8,497 bases of DNA, from contig DNIF01000043.1 of NCBI GenBank assembly GCA_003485715.1, positions 1 through 8,497 of the forward strand, in the 5' to 3' direction. The notes under the pieces are model-generated. The model ran no database searches, was not told where the DNA came from, and worked only from the letters and a program-made list of their open reading frames with translations. The position numbers and the translations under genes are program-made. Positions 1-5,818 of this stretch are shown in pieces; position 1 is the first letter of the stretch, and each line of letters starts with the position of its first letter. Origin of the DNA: Gammaproteobacteria bacterium (GTDB taxonomy: Bacteria > Pseudomonadota > Gammaproteobacteria > UBA7966).

Positions 1-338
1 TGGTGCATGTGAAGGTGAAGGAGGGCACTCGTGAGCGCCTTCAAGCCTTCGAAGGGGTGGTGATTGCCATGCGCAACCGGGGCCTCAACTCGGCCTTTAC
101 GGTGCGCAAAATCTCTCACGGTGAGGGTGTGGAGCGCGTCTTCCAGACTTACAGCCCGGCAGTGCACGAGATTCAGGTGAAGCGCCGTGGTGACGTGCGG
201 CGCGCCAAGCTCTACTACATGCGCGCGCTCCGCGGCAAGGCGGCCCGTATCCGCGAGAAGATCCGCACGAATGTTGGCGCCGCCGCGCTGCCGGCGGACA
301 ACGGCACGGATGCAGGCACCGGCGGCAACGAGGACTGA
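1..338 (+). CDS. rplS: 50S ribosomal protein L19, 5'-truncated by window edge
   Basis: This is the C-terminal part of large-subunit ribosomal protein L19, which sits at the 30S-50S interface. The reading frame (codons starting at base 3) is open to the left edge, so the GTG at 3 is an internal valine and roughly 25 N-terminal residues are missing. Recognition rests on the conserved L19 core: RLQAFEGVVIAMRNRGL, then AFTVRKIS.GEGVERVFQ, then VKRRGDVRRAKLYYMR and GKAARI. After GKAARIREKI, where the E. coli protein ends within a few residues, about 25 more residues follow, rich in Ala, Gly and Asp and ending NED; this acidic tail is the only unusual part. The stop is TGA 336-338. In many proteobacteria rplS closes the rpsP-rimM-trmD-rplS operon, so those genes are expected just left of the window (inference). 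xerD follows 21 bp later with no visible terminator between. Confidence 0.96.
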   Translation, partial: VHVKVKEGTRERLQAFEGVVIAMRNRGLNSAFTVRKISHGEGVERVFQTYSPAVHEIQVKRRGDVRRAKLYYMRALRGKAARIREKIRTNVGAAALPADNGTDAGTGGNED

Positions 339-359
339 CGTCCGCGGTAGCCATGCCAA

Positions 360-1259
360 GTGCCGGGTCCGTCTCCTGCCGGGGCAGGGTCCGAGCCACC
401 CGAAGTCCTGCGTTTCCTCACCGTCCTCCTGCTCGAGGAGGGCCTCGCGTCGGCCACCAGGACGAGCTACGCCAGCGACCTGCGCTTGCTTGCGCGGGCG
501 CTGGGCGGGTCGGTGCTGACGGCTGAGGCCGCCCAGCTCACGGCCGCTCTGCCCGTGGCTGGGGCCAGTCCGCGCACTCAGGCACGTCGACTGTCTGCCT
601 GGCGTCGGTTCTACCGCTGGTGCCGACGCGAGGGTCTGCGCGAGGACGACCCCACCGAATTCATCGCCCTCGGTCGGCGCGGTCGTCGACTGCCCCGATC
701 TCCCTCCGAAGGCGCGATTGAGCGTCTGCTGGCGGCACCGGACCTCAGCCGTCCGGAAGGACTGCGTGACCGCGCGATGCTCGAACTCATGTATGCCTCC
801 GGGCTGCGGGTGAGCGAGTTGACGGGGCTGCCATTGGCAGCGATGGGTCTCATCCAGGGCGTGGTGCGGGTGCACGGGAAGGGTGGACGCGAGCGGCTGG
901 TGCCCATGGGCGAGGAGGCCCGGCTGTGGCTTGAGCGATACCTTCGCGAAGCCCGTCCGCTCCTGGCCGGTGCACTTGGGCACCCGGCGGTGTTTCTCTC
1001 ACGTCGTGGTCTGCCACTGACCCGCCAGGCCTTCTGGCTCAGCGTGCGCCGTTACGGGCGCCTGGCGGGGATCGGCGATGACCTGCATCCACACAGCCTG
1101 AGGCACGCCTTCGCCACCCATCTGCTGAACCACGGTGCCGATCTGCGCGTCGTCCAGCAGTTGCTGGGTCACCGCGACATCTCGACCACCCAGATTTACA
1201 CCCAGGTCGCTCAGGCGCGTTTGCAGGCGCTGCACGCCCGCCATCATCCGCGCGGCTGA
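360..1259 (+). CDS. xerD: Site-specific tyrosine recombinase XerD
   Basis: This is a tyrosine recombinase that, with XerC, resolves chromosome dimers at dif under FtsK control in the cytoplasm. The 299-residue product has the usual family length. It has an N-terminal SAM-like core-binding domain (about residues 14-95) and a C-terminal catalytic domain. All six catalytic residues are visible: R150 in SGLRVSEL, K174 in VHGKGG, H245 and R248 in HSLRHAFATHLL, H271 in LGHRDIS, and the nucleophile Y280 in TTQIYTQV. The ending ARHHPRG matches the XerD-type C-terminus (E. coli ends QHHPRA), and the dsbC gene downstream also favours XerD over XerC. The start is GTG 360: an in-frame TAG at 348-350 blocks extension, the ATG at 353 is out of frame, and no ATG, GTG or TTG occurs before the conserved N-terminal helix. 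No strong Shine-Dalgarno is seen, so translation may be coupled to rplS. It lies 21 bp after rplS and converges on the kinase gene. Confidence 0.95.
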   Translation: MPGPSPAGAGSEPPEVLRFLTVLLLEEGLASATRTSYASDLRLLARALGGSVLTAEAAQLTAALPVAGASPRTQARRLSAWRRFYRWCRREGLREDDPTEFIALGRRGRRLPRSPSEGAIERLLAAPDLSRPEGLRDRAMLELMYASGLRVSELTGLPLAAMGLIQGVVRVHGKGGRERLVPMGEEARLWLERYLREARPLLAGALGHPAVFLSRRGLPLTRQAFWLSVRRYGRLAGIGDDLHPHSLRHAFATHLLNHGADLRVVQQLLGHRDISTTQIYTQVAQARLQALHARHHPRG

Positions 1260-1346
1260 ATGCCTTGGGGGACAGGTTGTGCGTCGCGGTCGCGGTGTGA
1301 GCATTGTTGGCTCCGCGCTCTCGCGCCGACATTCCGTACTCTGCAC

Positions 1347-2570
1347 TCATACCAGCCACGCGCCCAGGGCCGCGCTGTAGAGCAATCTGAGCCGAAGTGG
1401 CATCGGCAGATGTTCCAGCTGCGCTTCATCCAGCAGCAGCAGCTCGCATTCCTCCCGAGCCACGAGCAGCGGGATGACGTCCACCGGCAGCAGCAGGCAA
1501 CGCCCGACCGGGATGCGGCGCGCCCGGGTCTCGCCTGCTTCGGGACTTGGCGCACCCGTTCGGTGCAGGGCAAGACTGCCCAGCGTGACCCAGACCAGGC
1601 AGGCCGCCCCGCCCGCAAGTGCCGGTAACCGTTGTCCCCTCGCGAGTCGGCGCCAGTCGGCAAGTCTTGCCAGGGCCGCTGCCTCGTCCGGACGGAGCCC
1701 TGCCGCTCCCCCGACCAGTCGCATTGTGCGATCCGCATCCAGCTCGGTATGGGAGGTGGGGGTGATGCACTCCTGCACGACCATGAGATCGCCGATGAGA
1801 TCGACGGCACTGCGGTAGCGCAGCTCCGGCCGCAGGGCCAGGCAGCGGTCGAGCACGCGTTGCAGTGCTGCAGGAGCGGTGAGATGGAGATCAGCAAGGC
1901 TGCTGGCCGTGCCCGCGGCCTGGGCCTTGCGGTAGGTGTCCAAGGAATCGGTTGGAAAGGGCAGCCTACCTGCGAGCAATTCGAACAACATCACGCCCAA
2001 GGCGTAAAGGTCGGAGGCCTCGCTATAGTGGCCGTGGCTGGCCGCCTCCGGCGCGAGGTAGGCGGCCGTGCCGCTGATCGCCCCCTCTGGCGGCCCAGCA
2101 CTTGGCAGGGCGAGGCCAAAATCCGTCAGCCGAGCCTGGCCCAGCGGATCGATGAGCACATTCGATGGCTTGAGGTCGCGGTGCAACACCCCGCGGGCGT
2201 GGGCGTGGGCGAGCGCTTCACCGCACTGACGCACCACTGTCAGAGCGCGGACGAAACGCAATGTCGGATCGGAGTCGACGTAGGCGATCGCCGTCAGGTG
2301 CCGTGCCACCAACTCCGTGACGATGAAATCGATACCGGCCTCGCTGCCGGCATCGAAGACGGCCACGATGTTCGGATGTTGCAGCGTGGCGGCCATCTGG
2401 GCCTCGACGAACATACGCCCGGCACTGGCGCCGGCGTGCGCTACCTTCACTGCCACGGGCCGGTCGATGACCGGGTCGTGGGCGCGGTAGACCGTGCCCT
2501 GTCGCCCGGCCCCCAGCGGATCGATGAGGCGATAACGTCCGAGCGTGTGGCCGGCCAGCCCCGCCGTCAT
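1347..2570 (-). CDS. Hanks-type (PknB-like) membrane-anchored Ser/Thr protein kinase
   Basis: This is a predicted protein kinase that transfers the ATP gamma-phosphate to Ser/Thr of unknown targets. The 407 residues divide into a kinase domain (about 13-265), a linker, one likely transmembrane helix (about 316-336, ALAGGAACLVWVTLGSLAL) and a tail of about 70 residues. Catalytic features seen: glycine-rich loop GAGRQGTVY (20-28), ATP-binding K42 in VAVKV, probable alphaC E56, HRDLKPSN (130-137, catalytic D132), Mg-binding DFG (150-152), a short activation loop with GTAAYLAPE (to E175), F-helix D187 in SDLYALGV and a late Arg near 253. It is therefore expected to be active, not a pseudokinase. 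The juxtamembrane segment is rich in Ala and Arg. No PASTA, FHA, WD40 or TPR segment is seen. The tail (340-407) is Leu-rich and matches nothing I recognise. ATG 2570 is preceded, with 7-nt spacing, by a good Shine-Dalgarno (AAGGTGG, plus-strand 2578-2584). The gene is monocistronic, between xerD and dsbC. Substrate and role are unknown. Confidence 0.9.
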   Translation of the reverse strand: MTAGLAGHTLGRYRLIDPLGAGRQGTVYRAHDPVIDRPVAVKVAHAGASAGRMFVEAQMAATLQHPNIVAVFDAGSEAGIDFIVTELVARHLTAIAYVDSDPTLRFVRALTVVRQCGEALAHAHARGVLHRDLKPSNVLIDPLGQARLTDFGLALPSAGPPEGAISGTAAYLAPEAASHGHYSEASDLYALGVMLFELLAGRLPFPTDSLDTYRKAQAAGTASSLADLHLTAPAALQRVLDRCLALRPELRYRSAVDLIGDLMVVQECITPTSHTELDADRTMRLVGGAAGLRPDEAAALARLADWRRLARGQRLPALAGGAACLVWVTLGSLALHRTGAPSPEAGETRARRIPVGRCLLLPVDVIPLLVAREECELLLLDEAQLEHLPMPLRLRLLYSAALGAWLV

Positions 2571-2585
2571 CGTCGGACCACCTTG

Positions 2586-2622
2586 CGCTGTTCGCGGGGC
2601 GACCTGCTTGCCGCGAACAGCG
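2586..2622. repeat. Perfect 12-bp inverted repeat (hairpin or operator) upstream of the kinase gene
   Basis: The arms CGCTGTTCGCGG (2586-2597) and CCGCGAACAGCG (2611-2622) are exact reverse complements separated by 13 nt. On the minus strand the hairpin would end one base before the kinase Shine-Dalgarno (2578-2584). It could be a protein-binding operator in the divergent kinase/dsbC intergenic region, or a 5'-UTR hairpin affecting kinase translation. There is no U-run, so a terminator is unlikely. Function is inferred from position only. Confidence 0.6.
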
Positions 2623-2758
2623 GGACGCGCGTCGGCACTGCGGCTGGCACGCCTGCTGCTACCATCGCCACGGCGAACTTGCCGGAGCAGGCCCGGTCAG
2701 CCGATCTACCAAATGCGGGGCCGCGTCGCTGCCCCAACGAACCCCGGAGTTCACATCC

Positions 2759-3466
2759 ATGCCCCTATCGCGTCCCCTCGTCACCGCCCTGGCCCTCGTC
2801 GCCACCTGCTCCGTCCACGCGGATGATGCCCTGCGCGGCGCCTTCAGCGCGCGTCTGGGTACCGAGGTGACGAGCGTGAAGCCCTCCCCCATCGATGGGC
2901 TTTACGAGGTGCGGGCCGATGGCCAGGTCGTCTACATGACGCGTGATGCGCGCTACGCCCTGCAGGGCTCGCTGCTCGACCTCGAGAGTCGGCGCAATCT
3001 CACCGAGGATGCCCGAGCCGAGATCCGGCGCGGCGAACTCATGGCCTACGCCAACGGCGGTACGCTCGACTTTCCCGCTGTGGGCCAGCAACGGCATGTG
3101 ATCTACATCTTCACGGATGTGGATTGCGGTTATTGCCGCCGCCTGCATCAGGAGGTCCCGAAGCTCAATCAGGCGGGTGTCACGGTGCGCTATTTCGCCT
3201 ATCCGCGCGCCGGTCTGGAATCGGACGCCTATCGCATCATGGCCTCGGTCTGGTGTGCCGATGATCCGCGTGCCGCACTCACAGCCGCCAAGGGCGGTGC
3301 CAGCGTGCCGGCGAAGACCTGCGAGAATCCCGTGAAGGCCCATTTCGACATGGGCAACCGCATCGGGGTGCAAGGCACTCCGTCGATCCTGCTTGAGGAC
3401 GGCACCGAACTCGGCGGCTATGCGCCCGCCGATCAGATCGTGCAGGCGCTCGACAAACGGGGCTGA
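2759..3466 (+). CDS. dsbC: Periplasmic thiol:disulfide isomerase DsbC
   Basis: DsbC reshuffles wrong disulfide bonds in periplasmic proteins and is kept reduced by DsbD. The 235-residue product matches the usual length (E. coli 236). Residues 1-21 form a Sec signal peptide (R5, hydrophobic core LVTALALVATC) with signal peptidase I cleavage after VHA21. Next come the N-terminal dimerisation domain (about 22-80), a linker helix, and a thioredoxin-fold domain. The active site is C123-G-Y-C126 in FTDVDCGYCRRLH, with the cis-proline loop at GTPS (T207-P208). C166 and C188 correspond to the second, structural disulfide of E. coli DsbC, favouring DsbC over DsbG. ATG 2759 is preceded by GGAG (2746-2749) at 9 nt. 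In Pseudomonas-like genomes dsbC follows xerD; here a kinase gene on the other strand separates them. The stop is 17 bp from the stop of the convergent DUF3108 gene. Confidence 0.95.
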   Translation: MPLSRPLVTALALVATCSVHADDALRGAFSARLGTEVTSVKPSPIDGLYEVRADGQVVYMTRDARYALQGSLLDLESRRNLTEDARAEIRRGELMAYANGGTLDFPAVGQQRHVIYIFTDVDCGYCRRLHQEVPKLNQAGVTVRYFAYPRAGLESDAYRIMASVWCADDPRAALTAAKGGASVPAKTCENPVKAHFDMGNRIGVQGTPSILLEDGTELGGYAPADQIVQALDKRG

Positions 3467-3473
3467 CGTCAGC
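3462..3473. repeat. 12-bp palindrome over the dsbC stop codon
   Basis: GCTGACGTCAGC is a perfect palindrome spanning the dsbC TGA (3464-3466) and the start of the 17-bp gap to the convergent DUF3108 gene. It may be chance, a binding site, or a weak stem. It has no loop and no U-run, so it is not a typical intrinsic terminator. Confidence 0.35.
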
Positions 3474-3483
3474 GGCACGGTCC

Positions 3484-4272
3484 TCAGGGCTGTGCCTCCG
3501 GCCGGGCCGGTGAACGATCGGCCCCGGCCGACGCCGGCGCGAAATCCACCGATTCCAGCGATACTCGCGTCGTGATGCCGTTCTCGTGATGCAACACGCG
3601 CACCGGCAGATGGTGCAACTCGGGCGCCACCCACACGGTGGCGTGGGTGTCGGCCTTCTCGTAACGGCGCTCGAGGCGGATGGTCCTGAAGCGCCCCAGC
3701 GGGACATCCACCGTTTCTTCGCTGATCCGCTCGAAGTGATAGAGCTTGAGTTTGCCGCCGTCGGCGACGGGATAGACGAACGGCCCGCTGGCACCGTTGG
3801 CCACGTCCTGCATGATGTGAAGCTGGTAAACGAGGCGATCGACCGTGCCAGGTTTGATGGCCAGCTGCCACTGCTGCTCGTTTATCGTGTTAACGGCGCG
3901 AGGAATGCTCCAATCGAAGGCGATGTCCACCGTCCGCGGCTTACCGCCTCCGCGCTGATAGGTGTAGCGATCCGGACGCAAGCCGTGGGGAGCGATCAGA
4001 CGACCCTCGGATGACTCCTCCACCCGTTCCGACCTGAACAGAGCGACCAGCCCGCGCGCACGCGTGAGCGACCAGAAGCGGAAGCGTCCGTCCGGGAAAC
4101 GCTCGAAACTGCGTTCCATAACGCCCACCGGGAAGCCTGCGGCCGCCACGTGATAACGCGCGCGAAAGGCCGGCGGCGCTTCCGCGCCAACCGCCATTCC
4201 CATCGGGGGTAGCAGACACCCGGCAAGCAGTAGGCAGGGCAAGAAGCAGGGCTGGCGTGGCACGTGAGGCAT
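3484..4272 (-). CDS. Exported DUF3108-domain protein
   Basis: This belongs to the DUF3108 family of exported proteobacterial proteins with no settled biochemical role. Family-like features seen: an N-terminal strand pattern FRARYHVAAAGFPVG (36-50), FWSLTRARGLVALFRSERVEES (67-88, substrate-like beta strands), YTYQRGGGKPR (103-113), IAFDW (117-121), DRLVYQLHIM (145-154) and the late WVAPELHHLPVRVLHH (214-229). The N-terminus is a signal sequence. It contains LAGC (16-19), a good lipobox, but VGA|EA at residues 28-30 is also a plausible signal peptidase I site, so lipoprotein versus soluble periplasmic is open. The start is uncertain: ATG 4272 has GAGGG only 1 nt upstream, whereas GTG 4263 (Val4) has the same GAGGG at 10 nt, so GTG 4263 may be the true start. 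The C-terminal 20 residues are low-complexity. The gene is divergent from hldE (118-bp gap) and convergent with dsbC. No function is assigned. Confidence 0.85.
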   Translation of the reverse strand: MPHVPRQPCFLPCLLLAGCLLPPMGMAVGAEAPPAFRARYHVAAAGFPVGVMERSFERFPDGRFRFWSLTRARGLVALFRSERVEESSEGRLIAPHGLRPDRYTYQRGGGKPRTVDIAFDWSIPRAVNTINEQQWQLAIKPGTVDRLVYQLHIMQDVANGASGPFVYPVADGGKLKLYHFERISEETVDVPLGRFRTIRLERRYEKADTHATVWVAPELHHLPVRVLHHENGITTRVSLESVDFAPASAGADRSPARPEAQP

Positions 4273-4273
4273 T

Positions 4274-4278
4274 CCCTC
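4274..4278 (-). promoter_or_regulatory. Shine-Dalgarno that decides the DUF3108 start
   Basis: The minus strand reads GAGGG at 4278-4274. It is 1 nt from ATG 4272, which is too close to use, and 10 nt from the in-frame GTG at 4263. This favours GTG 4263 and a protein three residues shorter. Confidence 0.45.
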
Positions 4279-4351
4279 GATTTGTCGGGCCGGTGGCCTG
4301 GTGGTTCCCCCACAGTGCCCCGGACGGGCAGCACGGCGTCATCGGCTGCCG

Positions 4352-4357
4352 TATCAT
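4352..4357 (+). promoter_or_regulatory. Possible -10 box for the hldE-hldD-waaA transcript
   Basis: TATCAT matches the sigma70 -10 consensus at 5 of 6 positions and lies 33 nt before the hldE ATG, in the divergent gap with the DUF3108 gene. No convincing -35 is found at 16-18 nt spacing. An imperfect inverted repeat (GGCAGC 4327-4332 / GCTGCC 4345-4350) abuts it and could be an operator. Weak evidence. Confidence 0.3.
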
Positions 4358-4390
4358 GCGTCGCCTTCTGGCCTCCCGCGAGCCCGCCCG

Positions 4391-5818
4391 ATGCAAGACA
4401 TCTCCCGAGCCTTCGCCTCTGCCCGTGTACTGGTGTGTGGCGATCTCATGCTCGACCGCTACTGGCACGGCACGACCTCACGCATTTCTCCCGAGGCCCC
4501 GGTGCCGGTGGTGCGTGTGGATGCGACCGCGGATCGGCCGGGTGGGGCGGCGAATGTGGCGCTGAATGCGGCGGTGCTCGGGGCCAGGGTGCGTCTCGCC
4601 GGTGTGGTCGGCAGGGATGCCACGGCGGAGGCCCTGGAGGCCGCCCTGGGCGCACAGGGTGTCATCTGTGATTTCCAACGTGAAGCGGGCTACCAGACCA
4701 TCACGAAACTTCGGGTCCTGAGTCAACATCAGCAGCTTATCCGCTGTGATTTCGAGGGCCCCGCCGGCGAGGCCCCGGCGCTGTCGCCGCTCTGTCTGCC
4801 GCGGGCGGAGCCGGAGCCGGTGGTGGTGCTGTCGGACTACGCCAAGGGTGCGCTGCGATCGGCGCACCTGCTCATCGAGGCGGCGGCTGCACTTTCGGCC
4901 AGGGTGGTGGTTGACCCCAAAGGCACGGACTTCTCCCGATATGCCGGGGCGCACGTGATCACACCGAACCAGCGCGAGTTCGAGGCCGAAGTCGGCCGGT
5001 CAGTCGATGATGTGAGTCTGGTGGAAGCGGCCGTGGATCTCTGTCGGCGCCATCGCTTCGGTGCCGTGCTGGTCACCCGCGGTGAGCGCGGCATGACCCT
5101 CGTGGAACGCCACGGTGCCGTCCGGCATCTCCACACCGAGGCCCGGGACGTCTTCGATGTCACGGGTGCCGGGGATACGGTCTGTGCCGTGCTCGCCACG
5201 GCCCTTGCCGCAGGCTTCAGCCTGCACGAGGCGACGCGCTTCGCCAATGCGGCGGCCGGCATCGTGGTGGGCAAACTCGGCACGGCTACCGTGAGTGTGC
5301 TCGAATTGCAGCAGGCCCTGCACGGCAGCCATCTCGGCAGCGGCGTGGTCGATCGCCAACGACTATTGCGGGAGATCGCCGCGGCGCGGGCGAAGGGTGC
5401 GCGCATCGTGATGACCAATGGCTGCTTCGATGTGCTTCATCCGGGGCATGTGGCCTATCTCGAGGAGGCGCGTCGTCTGGGCGATTACTTGGTCGTCGCC
5501 GTCAATGACGATGCCTCGGTCGCCCGACTGAAGGGCGCTTTACGTCCGGTGAACCCGCTGGCGGCGCGCATGGCCGTGCTCGCCGGTCTGGCCTCCGTGG
5601 ACTGGGTCGTGCCTTTCGCGGAGGCGACGCCCGCCGCCTTGATCGCGGAGGTTCGTCCCGACGTACTGGTGAAGGGGGGCGACTACCGACCTGAGCAGAT
5701 CGCCGGGCACGATACGGTACTGGCGAGCGGGGGTGAGGTGCGGGTGCTCGGCTTCGTTCCCGGCCACTCCACCAGTGCCATGATTGCCCGCATTCGGGGG
5801 CCGGAGGATGCATCGTGA
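4391..5818 (+). CDS. hldE: Bifunctional heptose-7-phosphate kinase / heptose-1-phosphate adenylyltransferase HldE
   Basis: HldE phosphorylates D-glycero-beta-D-manno-heptose 7-phosphate to the 1,7-bisphosphate and, after GmhB removes the 7-phosphate, adenylates heptose 1-phosphate to ADP-D-glycero-D-manno-heptose. This is the cytoplasmic precursor pathway of the LPS inner core. From ATG 4391 the product is 475 residues (E. coli 477) and collinear with HldE. The N-terminal PfkB/ribokinase domain (about 1-310) shows GDLMLDRYWHG, SRISPEAPVPVV, RPGGAANVA (49-57), TITKLRVLS, VDPKGTDF and DVTGAGD with catalytic base D262. The C-terminal nucleotidyltransferase domain (about 335-475) shows TNGCFDVLHPGH (342-353, the HxGH motif) and VKGGDY (427-432). 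The frame opens upstream to GTG 4301, but only 4391 fits the family N-terminus. No strong Shine-Dalgarno is seen before it. Its stop overlaps the hldD start (GTGA), implying coupled translation. gmhA and gmhB are not in the window. Confidence 0.97.
   Translation: MQDISRAFASARVLVCGDLMLDRYWHGTTSRISPEAPVPVVRVDATADRPGGAANVALNAAVLGARVRLAGVVGRDATAEALEAALGAQGVICDFQREAGYQTITKLRVLSQHQQLIRCDFEGPAGEAPALSPLCLPRAEPEPVVVLSDYAKGALRSAHLLIEAAAALSARVVVDPKGTDFSRYAGAHVITPNQREFEAEVGRSVDDVSLVEAAVDLCRRHRFGAVLVTRGERGMTLVERHGAVRHLHTEARDVFDVTGAGDTVCAVLATALAAGFSLHEATRFANAAAGIVVGKLGTATVSVLELQQALHGSHLGSGVVDRQRLLREIAAARAKGARIVMTNGCFDVLHPGHVAYLEEARRLGDYLVVAVNDDASVARLKGALRPVNPLAARMAVLAGLASVDWVVPFAEATPAALIAEVRPDVLVKGGDYRPEQIAGHDTVLASGGEVRVLGFVPGHSTSAMIARIRGPEDAS
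5803..5807 (+). promoter_or_regulatory. Shine-Dalgarno fixing the GTG start of hldD
   Basis: GGAGG sits within the end of hldE, 7 nt before GTG 5815. The ATG at 5808 directly after it is out of frame with hldD. This supports the GTG start and translational coupling of the two genes. Confidence 0.75.

Noticed and set aside
353..355. ATG just upstream of xerD as a possible start
   Set aside because: It is in a different frame from xerD and its frame soon ends without resembling any protein.
1260..1346. Intrinsic terminator between convergent xerD and kinase genes
   Set aside because: There is only a short CGCG-CTCT-CGCG stem and no T-run on either strand.
2679..2710. Sigma70 promoter for dsbC (TTGCCG plus a -10 near 2703-2710)
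   Set aside because: The best -10 matches only about half of the consensus at the required spacing, which is not distinguishable from background.
1632..2870. A 412-codon open frame on the + strand across the kinase gene
   Set aside because: It is antisense to a kinase gene with intact catalytic motifs, has no recognisable domain, and runs past the kinase start into the dsbC gene. Long antisense frames are expected at high GC.
3484..3540. GC-rich stems in the C-terminal codons of the DUF3108 gene as a terminator
   Set aside because: The arms are imperfect and offset, lie inside coding sequence, and lack a U-run.
2765..3871. A 368-codon open frame on the - strand across dsbC and the DUF3108 gene
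   Set aside because: It is low-complexity, antisense to clear dsbC, and overlaps the real DUF3108 frame. It shows no homology features.
4301..4390. Longer hldE beginning at GTG 4301
   Set aside because: The extra 30 residues do not resemble the HldE N-terminus, and ATG 4391 gives the standard length and alignment.
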